Notes under the pieces: generated by a model | What the model was told of the DNA's origin: nothing | What the model saw: the letters and a program-made list of their open reading frames with translations, nothing else | Database searches by the model: none | Translations under genes and position numbers: made by a program | Assembly: GCA_963805795.1 (NCBI GenBank) | Contig: CAWDVG010000003.1 | Location: 1-64,000 of the forward strand | From: CAWARU01 sp963805795 | GTDB taxonomy: Bacteria > Pseudomonadota > Gammaproteobacteria > UBA6186 > Azoamicaceae | Direction of reading: 5' to 3' | Length of the DNA stretch: 64,000 nt | Shown: piece by piece, positions 57,201 to 64,000 of the stretch | How the letters are laid out: the number at the start of each line of letters is the position of its first letter | Position numbering within the stretch: position 1 is the first letter of the stretch

Positions 57201-59215
57201 CATTGTTACTCGCAAGAGAATGGCAAAGTTTATTGGCAACTTCGGGATTCGAAAATTGTGAGATTCTTTCAGAAGAATTATTTCCTAGTGATGCTGTGAT
57301 TGTTGCTGAAAAAAACACTGCGTTTATTAACCCTCAAAAACAACAAGATATATGGTTGCTATTGCTTGACTCATCAGAATTATCTGATAACGTGGTACAA
57401 GAGCTTGAAAATGCAGGTAAAACTGTGCTAAAACTCTACAGAGGCAGTGCTTTTTCTCAATCGAGCAAGGATGTTTTCTATATAAACTCATCCTGTAAAC
57501 AGGACTATTCGGGGCTTTTAAATCAGATATTAGAACAGTACTCCAATATAAGTGGAATAGTGCATTTATGGAGTCATGAGATTAGTTCTAATAATATAAT
57601 AGAAGACAACAAATTAGAACTGCACATAAAACAGAATTGTGAAGAGGTCTTATATCTGCTTCAGGAGCTGCTTAGTTCTGACATGAATAATAATCCAAAA
57701 TTTTATTACATTACTCGCAATTGCCAGTGTGTAACTATGTCTGAGCAAAATATACAATTATCGAACAGTGCTATTGTTGGAATGTGTAGGGTATTCAATA
57801 ATGAACACCCAGAACTCAATTTTTATGTCATCGATACAGACAATCAAAGTTCAACCAAACGGTTAATGGAAGAATTTTTGAATCCCAATGCTGAAATGTT
57901 AACTTGTTTTCGAGAAGATAAACGTTATGTTCCTCGTCTTACAGAATATACGTTGCCAACCTATGCAAAGGTAAAACTACTGGAGAATCCGATCAAACAG
58001 GATGCTAGTTACTTGATTACGGGTGCATTCGGAGCCTTGGGTTTACTAGCAGCAGAGTATTTAGTTCATAGTGGCGCAAAATTCTTAATACTGATTGGGC
58101 GTTCTGAAATGAATCATGAAGCAAAAGAACGAGTAGCAGAATGGCAAAAAAAGGGCGTTAAAATTATTATTTCAAAACTGGACATTTCAAATTATGCAAG
58201 TCTTGAAACAGCCTTCAATACTGAATATGTTAATATGCCGGGACTTAAAGGTGTGATCCATGCTGCGGGAACATTGCGAGATGCTAGCTTCTTACAGCAG
58301 AGTTGGGATCACTTTAATGAGGTATTAAGCCCTAAAATACAGGGTGCTTGGAATCTTCATCGATTAACGCAATTGAAGGATTTGGATTATTTTATTCTTT
58401 TTTCTTCAGTGACCTCTATCATGGGAACAAGTGGACAGGCAAACCATGCAGCAGCCAATGCATTTCTTGATGGTTTAGCTTTTTATAGGAAACAATTGGG
58501 ATTATGTTGCATGACCATAAACTGGGGTGCTTGGGCAAAGATTGGGGCGGCTGCTAAACGATTAATAGGGGAAATGCATGCAGCAGTGGGTAGTGGCATC
58601 GGGACCATTGCACCAGAACAGGGAATAGGGTTGTTTGCAAACTTGTTAACATGTCATGAACCGCAAGTCATTGCTATGCCGCTGGATTGGAAAAAATATA
58701 GTCACTATCCTATGCCACCCATGCAAGCTTCTCTTCTAGAAAAATTTCTTAAAAAAAATGAAATGAATATACAAAATACAGAAGAAACGCGCAACCTGCA
58801 TCAAAATAGAGAGCCAAACTTTATTAGCATCTTAACGGAAATGCCTGTTCAAGATAGAAAGCCCGCTTTAATGAAGCATTTACAAGAAAAAGTAGCCCAT
58901 ACTTTAGGTATGAATAGGCCAGAAATGTTATTGCCGCATCATCGTTTTTTTGATATTGGCATGGACTCTTTAATGGCCCTAGATCTGAAAAACATACTGC
59001 AAAATTCTTTAACTCAGAAATTACGATCGACCTTATTATTTGATTATTCTACTTTCGAAAGTTTAACAAACTATTTGTTGGATGAAGTATTAAAGCTGTC
59101 GACAACTCCTATCACTTCTGGCCATGAAAGGGAAGTGAAAGCAGAAAAAACAAAAGATAGCGATTTGGATATTGTGCAGCGTTTAGAAAAAAAATTGCAG
59201 GAATTGAGTCATTAA
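51236..59215 (+). CDS. PKS5: KR-ACP (completing module 7) plus module KS-DH-MT-KR-ACP
   Basis: 2659 residues; AGGA lies about 10 bases upstream of the ATG. N-terminal docking helix about 1-38 (LSKKQLILLAAKQKEQLDELL). KR about 48-515 (GGLGSLG near 306, LDD motif, Tyr448 in QSNYATAN) and ACP Ser614 complete the module begun by the terminal KS of PKS4. Module 8: KS 681-1105 (Cys851), short AT relic 1214-1295, post-AT motif LPTYPFQRKKYW (1306-1317), DH 1332-1620 (His1366, Asp1539 in LIDSCQQ), C-methyltransferase about 1640-2030 (LEVGSGTGGTSE near 1853, GLTEGWWRFED), KR about 2035-2470 (GAFGALG; LRD; His2404 at the Tyr position, QANHAAAN), ACP Ser2578. Tail docking helix IVQRLEKKLQELSH. Expected: beta-hydroxyl from module 7, alpha-methyl alkene from module 8. 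Confidence 0.92.
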   Translation: MIENFIKRAAELSKKQLILLAAKQKEQLDELLKGSQTNKSGPIGSSRYQIRWKIDSLENAENDYSGIEKNWLYFGTSLDDILQFKNRMRDYQINIIGVTAEKESLVNCVFDDQAQIFRVNSNKLEHFIELWTILKKQEKLIIDGIIFCWGKNRIIGSNTELNILKFELEEVCSGLLYLLQALVKQEMTHNMKLCYVTENSEYLEEIDTEQKSLNLLTGSLRGLLTTAAVEYPELNILLVDFDDLNHELNVKLLAKELYQFEYAKRLAYRKNKRYKAELNIAESKHVLSSTSFKPTLQENASYLITGGLGSLGLKVAHFLVENGARSLILTSRSSEINDHTQKILTKLKLNNANITIIKNDIANKTEVEQLFNSILPNMPPLKGIIHAAGILDDGILPQQTYQRFLKVFEAKVFGAWNLQQASINLDLDFFILFSSIASQIGSLGQSNYATANAFLDSLAQYRTLQGLKATSINWGPWKEIGMAAHTNVSEEFTRHGLKMISAEDALQQFGYLLKFDTNQVLVANFNTEKIDFNVISKLSANLLSSVILQKHKDSQVSTSFIPEDPLDIMMNSQASQREVFVEKFLIEKIKNVLGISKQFTIKEDTLFVDLGLDSMLAIELRNKLSTALKIALPVGLLYNYPNLKDLKAYFIQLLSEKVTSETNTTVSERTIEEESKQESSEAIAIIGMSCRFPGSANSPDEYWQLLENGICAVKKLNNERWIMDDYYDPDPNVPGKMYSRFAGILDEIQQFDAEFFGISPREALSLDPQQRLLLELSWEVLENAGYNPNDLRGSKGGIFIGPGPNEYSKVISEAADIDLHMGTGNAPSMMAGRLSYHLGWNGPGMVVDTACSSSLVSVHLASQSLCQFECNMAIAGGINLMLRPEANIVLSKSRMLAKDGLCKTFDASADGYVRSEGAGLVVLKRLSDAIKDKDNILAVIRATAINQDGRSQGLTAPNGAAQENLLKETLNKAHINPSDIQIVEAHGTGTALGDPIEMNAIYNVYGQNRNAENPLYVSSVKTNLGHTESAAGIAGLIKLILSLENQKIPKHLHLNSMNPLLGLSDVLNKSLLIPVALTEWKVFDKKLRRAALSSFGFSGTNAHLILEERPKCPEKINIVNIESNMQNIEYYILTLSAKTVNALEELVKKYIMILEKEIVPNLIDICNTANMGRSNFEYRVAFIFTDPDSLKKALRGFSVQKAIENNEVSQLISEPIILYLTEDLFELMQKCHEVIHLMPALKQEIEECLQMLNDLSNSTIISLLNSSKHGGITEKVLFILGALYQLGYNINWIKYYQNSAGKKINLPTYPFQRKKYWIENEAKVKDSFFKGFNHPILGYDLPVPISKEKIYYNQFTTDNPSYLKDHKVFDHVVVPGASHTAMLLSAACLFLKKSDCVLEDIHFPKALVIAPKETFQVMVVHESLENGKYIKILSRKAQDMSDSKNDDWNCHASAMVKNPESNRSAHMFDIPHLEIPSVKPHFDQTTFYNRMWEQGYHLGPSHQCVKEGWVNHNRVIIKMTLEAISNKMNDYELFPGLIDSCQQAIDRCETIYRAKEKNDNIIYIPYGVESLYYCDKPKASEDLWCVINHNIVASTKEIINCDIYLYHNNGKLIAAMRGYKSLLTSRNTFLSLTQQENWLYKIIWEHKELSRHLLSSSKLSVQMLKQEGLQKTAAIKEKLEFSKYRQAVSLFEGISLDFVLQSLTELGIQFIPSKIYKMEDLIHSLGIVTKQRRLFIHCIEVLQKAGCLEIVNDEVRFIRGSIRNPIRECATLKKEFPEAMNEIILLERCGSHLAKIFIGAEEPLSLLFSENTSGNSQQIYKTSIGSLYLNAQIATIVNQIKESISQNQLFRILEVGSGTGGTSETIIPLLMDCQGPVEYYFTDVSKAFVEKARKNFNDYGFVKFQLFDLEKKPINQGMALESFDLVIASNVIHITKNIVESLNNISQVLKNGGKLILLECTSRPLWLDITFGLTEGWWRFEDQKLRSHPLLLAREWQSLLATSGFENCEILSEELFPSDAVIVAEKNTAFINPQKQQDIWLLLLDSSELSDNVVQELENAGKTVLKLYRGSAFSQSSKDVFYINSSCKQDYSGLLNQILEQYSNISGIVHLWSHEISSNNIIEDNKLELHIKQNCEEVLYLLQELLSSDMNNNPKFYYITRNCQCVTMSEQNIQLSNSAIVGMCRVFNNEHPELNFYVIDTDNQSSTKRLMEEFLNPNAEMLTCFREDKRYVPRLTEYTLPTYAKVKLLENPIKQDASYLITGAFGALGLLAAEYLVHSGAKFLILIGRSEMNHEAKERVAEWQKKGVKIIISKLDISNYASLETAFNTEYVNMPGLKGVIHAAGTLRDASFLQQSWDHFNEVLSPKIQGAWNLHRLTQLKDLDYFILFSSVTSIMGTSGQANHAAANAFLDGLAFYRKQLGLCCMTINWGAWAKIGAAAKRLIGEMHAAVGSGIGTIAPEQGIGLFANLLTCHEPQVIAMPLDWKKYSHYPMPPMQASLLEKFLKKNEMNIQNTEETRNLHQNREPNFISILTEMPVQDRKPALMKHLQEKVAHTLGMNRPEMLLPHHRFFDIGMDSLMALDLKNILQNSLTQKLRSTLLFDYSTFESLTNYLLDEVLKLSTTPITSGHEREVKAEKTKDSDLDIVQRLEKKLQELSH
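54875..55120 (+). other. Short AT relic in PKS5 module 8
   Basis: Residues about 1214-1295 keep only the first AT strand and helix (EPIILYLTEDLFELMQ, LMPALKQEIEECLQML) before running into the post-AT region (ALYQLGYNINWIKYY). The core, nucleophile and specificity loop are deleted. Confidence 0.55.
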
Positions 59216-59216
59216 T

Positions 59217-62200
59217 ATGGAAGACAATAAGGCATTTGTTAATCGATATGAAGGGCTGCTTGAACAATCTTTGTTGAAGCTTATTGAACTAGAATCACAA
59301 TTAAAACAAAAGGAAGATAAAAACAGAGAACCGATAGCCATTATTGGTGCCTCTTGTCGTTTTCCGGGAGAAGTCAATAATCTAGAAACTTTTTGGCAGT
59401 TACTGTCTCGTGGGCAACATACAGCGAAGCAAGTTCCCTCAAAACTTTGGCCAATAGATGATTTTTATAGTCCTGAAAAAGGGACTAAGGGAAAAACTTA
59501 CTCAGATAAAGGTTGTTTTATTAGTAATGTAGAGATGTTCGATGCGGATTTCTTTAATATCTCTGCTCGTGAAGCAGAGACTATGGATCCACAACAGCGC
59601 TTATTACTAGAAGTCAGCTTCGAAGCACTTGAGCAAGCAGGCATTCCTTCCGATAGTTTGCTCGGAAGCAATACCGGAGTTTTTATTGGTTTAATGAATC
59701 ATGAATATAAGGAACGGATTAATCAAATATCTGATTTAGATGTTTACCTTGGAACTGGCAATGCACCTAGCGTCGCTTCAGGTCGCATTTCCTATTTTTT
59801 TGGTTTCCAAGGTCCAAGTATGACCATCGATACAGCCTGCTCCTCTTCATTAGTGAGCATCCATTTGGCTTGTCAAAGTTTAATGCAACATGAAAGTGGT
59901 TTAGCCCTAGCAGGGGGTGTCAATTTACAATTAGCGCCTTATAGTTCAATCGCAGAATCTGCAGCCAATATGTTGGCAAAAGATGGTAAATGCAAAGCTT
60001 TTGATGATTCAGCCGATGGTTTCGTACGGGGTGATGGTGTAGGTATTGTCGTCTTAATGCGCTTATCAGAAGCCGTAGACGGAAAGTACCCGATATTGGG
60101 TGTTATTCAAGGCTCTGCTATTAATCACGATGGACAAAGTGGTGGATTAACTGTGCCCAATGGCCCTGCACAAGAAAAAGTTATTAAGAGAGCATTACAG
60201 AACTCTAGAATAAAAGCATCTGACATCGCTTATATCGAAGCCCATGGAACAGGCACTGCACTGGGAGACCCAATAGAAATAGGCGCAATCAACGAAGTTT
60301 TTCAAGCGACACACAGTCGATCAAATCCACTGTATGTAGGTTCATTAAAAACCAACATTGGGCATAGTGAATCCGCTGCAGGAATTGCTGGCTTGTTAAA
60401 AGTGCTCTTAATGTTAAAATATGAAAAAATTCCACCTAACGTCCACTTCAAAACACCTAACCGACAAATAGCTTGGGAGGAAATACCCGTTCAGGTAGCC
60501 AGTGAATTCATTTCCTGGCCAGAACATTATCAAAGAAAAGTGGCGGCAATTAATTCCTTTGGTTTAGGGGGAACAAATGCACATGTGATAATTGAGCAGG
60601 CCCCTAAGAAAGTTGCCAATGCAACCAATATAGCTTGCCAACATATCTTAACAATATCGGCCAAGGATATAAAAGCTCTCAAACAACTCATTTCAAAATA
60701 TGCGGAGTTGTTTGATTCAGCGGAACCTATTTCCTTAGAGGATGTATGTTTCACTACAACAGTTTGCCGCAATCATTATGATTATCGTTTAGCTGTAATT
60801 GGATCCGATAAAATTCAAATTAAAAATGAATTGAAGAAAAGTATTGAAGGCTTGAATGTTAATTACCTGGATTTTGAGAAGCAAAAAGAGTTATTATTTG
60901 TATTTTTCGACGGTAATGATAATTTTAGAGAAAAAATAAAAGTATTATTGTCAGGAAGACAAATTTTTCCTCAGGTGCTTGATGTATATCATCGCAGTTT
61001 CCAAAATGTTTTTGCACTTGATTTTATAGAAGTTCTAAATAATCATTCTCAAATACGAGATGGAAAGTTACTTCAGTCCATCGATTTTACCTGCCAATTG
61101 ATATTGGCCATGCTTTGGAAAGAGATGGGAATAGCCCCGAAAATAATTGCGGGATCTGGTTTTGGGCAATATGTTGCAGATTGCTATGCAGGCAAATTGA
61201 CTTATGAAGAAGGTTTGTTGTTTTTAAAATCCACATTCTGGAATGAAAGCTTAATTTATAATGAGATTATAAAAAAACCGAAAATGACAATTATTCCTTA
61301 TGAGACAATCAGTCAAGCTGCAGATAACTATTTTGTTATTAATGAGCTTCAAGAGGCATTAACCGCCCATGAAACTATTCTTAATCATTTAAAAAAATTA
61401 TATGAATTAAAATACAATATTAATTGGTTAAATGTCTATAATATATTATTTTATTCTTTGACTTTTAATAAGATTTCCTTGCCTACGTATCCCTTCCAAA
61501 GAAAAGAATTCTGGTTGGATTTTCAAAGTCCTGTTCTTGAAAAACAAAGCGATTTTATTATCTATGATTTACAATGGCATCTGGCTGATTTCTCAGAACC
61601 AAATATTATGCCAATAGATACTGAAAAGGGAAAAATTTGGATTATTTATGCGGATATAGAAGATCACGCAAATTATTTTGATGAATACATTAAAGGCTTT
61701 GGGGCAAATACTCACATTATTTTCCTTAATAGCAATGTAAATGAGGAATATAATAATCGAGAATGTTTAGAAAAGATCACTCAATTGATTTCTGATATAC
61801 CAGTGGGTAGTATTGTTTCTTTACTGTATTTGACACCATTCAATGATATCTCTTTTGATAATGCCGATGAACTATTGTCTATACAATTAAAAGTGGTTAT
61901 ACCTTTAATGCAAGTTGTGAAAGCTCTATTAAACAGTCATCACCTGGTCATTAAACGACTATGGGTTCTAACTAAAACTCTTATGAATATAGGGTCAGTC
62001 AATAGCAATATTAATGTAGCTTTAACCTCCCTTATTGGCTTATGTCAAGTTATCTCAGATGAAAATCCTACTACAGATGTAAAGCTTATTGATGTTGATC
62101 ATTTAGATAAAGTTGCTGTTCAAAAAATCTTTGCTCATGAATTTAATATCGAAGATAATCACAAACAAGTTTGTTATCGGCAGAATAAACGTTATTTAAG

Positions 62201-64000
62201 GAAAATATTGCCGCTGGAAATCTCTGCAGAGTTAAAAGATGTTTCACTCTCAGCACATCCTCATTCATCCTATATCATTAGTGGTGGGCTGGGTGCTTTA
62301 GGATTAAGTGTTGCTCGATGGTTAATGAATTTAGGTGCTAAAAATATAGTTCTTTTAGGTCGAACAGCCATTGTCAATGATAAGACTAAAATCATCTTGA
62401 ATGAATTAATGCAAGGTGGGGTTAGTTTGCGCATTGAGAAAATCGATGTTCGGGATTTTAGTGCTTTGAAGATCTTGATGGAAACACTCGAAGATAAAGG
62501 AACACCGATTGCAGGCATTATACATGCAGCAGGCGTTCTCGATGATGGGGTTATACAAAATCAAACGTCCGAACAGTTTCTTCGCGTTCTGTCGCCTAAA
62601 ATGATGGGTGCCTGGAATTTACATAAACTGACTGCTCATCGCCAACTGGATTTTTTTATTTTGTTTTCATCGATTTCATCGGTGTTACCCGCGCCAGGCC
62701 AAAGCAATTATGCTGCAGCGAATAGTTTTTTAGATAGTCTAGCAATTTATAGAAAGCAGAAAAATTTACCAGCACTCAGTATTAATTGGGGACCTTGGGA
62801 TGGGGAGGGTATGGCGAGTACCAATACAAAATCTACCTTTTCCCGAGCAAAGATGGAATCTTTAAGCCCTAAAGCAGCATTGGCTGCAATGCATATCTTG
62901 CTTTCAGCCAGAGCTGCTCAAGCAATCGTGTTGAAATCTCATTATAAATTTGAATTGCAAAAATCTAATACCCATGTTGCTGGCTTAAATATAATGGGTT
63001 TAACAAGAACTCAGCAGAAAAAAGCGATTCAAGATTTTATAAGGGCAGGCATTGCGAAAATGTCTTCTGGTAAGGAAATATTTTTACAGGATGATAAAGC
63101 AAGTTTGCAGGAAATAGGGTTGGATTCCTTGATGGCTATTGAAATTCGTCATTACTTTAGCCAAGCACTCGGAATGAATCTCCCGACAGGTCTGGTTTAT
63201 AATTACCCTACTATTTCAGATTTGACCCAATATTTTTGTGAACAGTTGCTTGATAAGCAAGAATCACCCGAATCTCAAAGTAATATCGATATGAATGATG
63301 AGTCATTTGCTATCATTGGTATGTCTTGTCGATTCCCTGGTGGTTCAGAAAATCCTCAACAATTCTGGGAATGCCTATGTGAAAGTGTAGATTGTATTGA
63401 AGAAATGGAAAATAAACGTTGGGACATGAGCCAATATTGTAATTCCAAGATAAATTTTGTCAATACAATTTCTTGTTCAAAAGCAGGTTTGTTAGTAGGC
63501 ATTGAAAACTTTGACTATAGTTTTTTTGGTATAACGCCTAGAGAAGCTATTTACATTGATCCACAACAACGCATACTTTTAGAAGTCAGTTGGGAAGCGA
63601 TCGAAAATGCTGGATATTCTGCCGATAAGCTTCGGGGATGTATGGGTGGGGTGTTTATCGGACCAGGGCCAAATGAGTATATTCGAGTTTGTAGCCAAAG
63701 TATTGAAGATATTGATCCACTGATGGGAACGGGAAATCATAACAGTGTCACGGCAGGACGTCTTTCGTATCATTTGGGGTGGCATGGACCAAGCTTAACT
63801 TTAGATACCGCCTGCTCTTCTTCGTTAGTGGCCATTCATACAGCTTGTCAAAATTTAAAGAACAGAGAATGTGATATTGCACTTGCAGGTGGTGTTAATT
63901 TGATTTTAATGCCGGATGCCAGCATTGTTTTATCTAAAAGCAATATGTTATCTCCCAGTGGGCAATGTAAAACTTTTGATGCAAAAGCAGATGGTTACGT
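59217..64000 (+). CDS. PKS6 (partial, runs off the window): KS-KR-ACP, then KS
   Basis: Starts with ATG one base after the PKS5 stop and stays open to the window end (1594 codons visible). Docking helix 1-37 (LLEQSLLKLIELESQLKQKE). Module 9: KS 38-465 (Cys208, EAHGTGT, GHSESAAG), AT relic about 558-745 (GSGFGQ with Gly648 at the Ser position), post-AT motif LPTYPFQRKEFW (755-766), KR about 780-1215 (GGLGALG, LDD, Tyr1165 in QSNYAAAN), ACP Ser1304 in GLDSLMA. Module 10: KS from about 1362 (Cys1533 in DTACSSS), truncated by the window. Expected: beta-hydroxyl from module 9. No thioesterase or other release domain has yet appeared, so the assembly line continues to the right. Confidence 0.92.
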   Translation, partial: MEDNKAFVNRYEGLLEQSLLKLIELESQLKQKEDKNREPIAIIGASCRFPGEVNNLETFWQLLSRGQHTAKQVPSKLWPIDDFYSPEKGTKGKTYSDKGCFISNVEMFDADFFNISAREAETMDPQQRLLLEVSFEALEQAGIPSDSLLGSNTGVFIGLMNHEYKERINQISDLDVYLGTGNAPSVASGRISYFFGFQGPSMTIDTACSSSLVSIHLACQSLMQHESGLALAGGVNLQLAPYSSIAESAANMLAKDGKCKAFDDSADGFVRGDGVGIVVLMRLSEAVDGKYPILGVIQGSAINHDGQSGGLTVPNGPAQEKVIKRALQNSRIKASDIAYIEAHGTGTALGDPIEIGAINEVFQATHSRSNPLYVGSLKTNIGHSESAAGIAGLLKVLLMLKYEKIPPNVHFKTPNRQIAWEEIPVQVASEFISWPEHYQRKVAAINSFGLGGTNAHVIIEQAPKKVANATNIACQHILTISAKDIKALKQLISKYAELFDSAEPISLEDVCFTTTVCRNHYDYRLAVIGSDKIQIKNELKKSIEGLNVNYLDFEKQKELLFVFFDGNDNFREKIKVLLSGRQIFPQVLDVYHRSFQNVFALDFIEVLNNHSQIRDGKLLQSIDFTCQLILAMLWKEMGIAPKIIAGSGFGQYVADCYAGKLTYEEGLLFLKSTFWNESLIYNEIIKKPKMTIIPYETISQAADNYFVINELQEALTAHETILNHLKKLYELKYNINWLNVYNILFYSLTFNKISLPTYPFQRKEFWLDFQSPVLEKQSDFIIYDLQWHLADFSEPNIMPIDTEKGKIWIIYADIEDHANYFDEYIKGFGANTHIIFLNSNVNEEYNNRECLEKITQLISDIPVGSIVSLLYLTPFNDISFDNADELLSIQLKVVIPLMQVVKALLNSHHLVIKRLWVLTKTLMNIGSVNSNINVALTSLIGLCQVISDENPTTDVKLIDVDHLDKVAVQKIFAHEFNIEDNHKQVCYRQNKRYLRKILPLEISAELKDVSLSAHPHSSYIISGGLGALGLSVARWLMNLGAKNIVLLGRTAIVNDKTKIILNELMQGGVSLRIEKIDVRDFSALKILMETLEDKGTPIAGIIHAAGVLDDGVIQNQTSEQFLRVLSPKMMGAWNLHKLTAHRQLDFFILFSSISSVLPAPGQSNYAAANSFLDSLAIYRKQKNLPALSINWGPWDGEGMASTNTKSTFSRAKMESLSPKAALAAMHILLSARAAQAIVLKSHYKFELQKSNTHVAGLNIMGLTRTQQKKAIQDFIRAGIAKMSSGKEIFLQDDKASLQEIGLDSLMAIEIRHYFSQALGMNLPTGLVYNYPTISDLTQYFCEQLLDKQESPESQSNIDMNDESFAIIGMSCRFPGGSENPQQFWECLCESVDCIEEMENKRWDMSQYCNSKINFVNTISCSKAGLLVGIENFDYSFFGITPREAIYIDPQQRILLEVSWEAIENAGYSADKLRGCMGGVFIGPGPNEYIRVCSQSIEDIDPLMGTGNHNSVTAGRLSYHLGWHGPSLTLDTACSSSLVAIHTACQNLKNRECDIALAGGVNLILMPDASIVLSKSNMLSPSGQCKTFDAKADGY
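60888..61451 (+). other. Degenerate AT relic in PKS6 module 9
   Basis: Residues about 558-745 start ELLFVFFDGNDNFREK and keep MLWKEMGIAPKIIAGSGFGQYVADCYAG, clearly the AT helix-nucleophile-helix region, but the box reads GSGFGQ, with Gly648 for Ser. The later AT half is mostly deleted. Confidence 0.7.

Noticed and set aside
22919..59377. Numerous minus-strand open frames of 60-100 codons within the PKS genes
   Set aside because: They are antisense shadows of KS, KR and ACP coding sequence, repeated at the same place in each KS, with no start signals of their own.

Overview
The window reads as an AT-rich gammaproteobacterial chromosome, most likely a Legionellales relative (Legionella/Coxiella type). 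This rests on the gammaproteobacterial housekeeping set (ftsY-ftsE-ftsX, rsmD, rsmJ, rmf, bioC/comF, a paired M16 peptidase unit) together with a eukaryotic-like protein carrying two U-boxes and two SH2-like repeats, the kind of gene expected in an intracellular bacterium that injects effectors. The taxonomic call is inference from gene content; no rRNA or marker phylogeny was possible.

Layout. 1-3.0 kb: terminator of an upstream gene, the SH2-like/U-box protein, and a YegD-type Hsp70 gene broken by a single-base frameshift in an A7 run. 3.2-9.5 kb: rmf, bioC, comF, an intergenic 8-bp x 10 tandem repeat, an MsrB-MsrA fusion, rsmD and an active/inactive M16 peptidase pair. 9.5-16.7 kb: ftsY, ftsE, ftsX, rsmJ, a long imperfect palindrome, a MATE transporter, a LysE-type exporter and the CCA-adding enzyme.

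16.9 kb to the right edge: a large modular polyketide synthase (PKS) locus that continues beyond the window. It opens with a divergent stand-alone malonyl-type acyltransferase (AT), a membrane di-iron hydroxylase and a type II thioesterase, followed by six colinear PKS genes (the sixth is cut by the window end). Order of domains: PKS1 MT-GNAT-ACP / KS-KR-ACP / KS-DH-KR-ACP; PKS2 KS-DH-MT-KR-ACP; PKS3 KS-ACP / KS-AT*-MT-KR-ACP; PKS4 KS-KR-ACP / KS; PKS5 KR-ACP / KS-DH-MT-KR-ACP; PKS6 KS-KR-ACP / KS... Ten KS domains are visible and all have the Cys active-site motif. The loading region resembles the AprA/SxtA/CurA-family methyltransferase-GNAT-ACP starters.

The most striking feature is that no module has a working AT. 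Where an AT should lie between KS and the post-AT linker there is a graded series: almost complete removal, short relics, long but unrecognisable relics, and one full-length AT whose nucleophile serine is glycine. The gap from KS end to the post-AT motif runs roughly 138, 140, 157, 201, 290, 316, 336, 345 and 426 residues. I interpret this as a cis-AT assembly line that has been converted, or is still being converted, to trans-AT operation, served by the divergent discrete AT at 16.9-17.8 kb. One module is also split between PKS4 (KS) and PKS5 (KR-ACP). Alpha-methyl branches would come from the three in-module C-methyltransferases rather than from methylmalonyl units.
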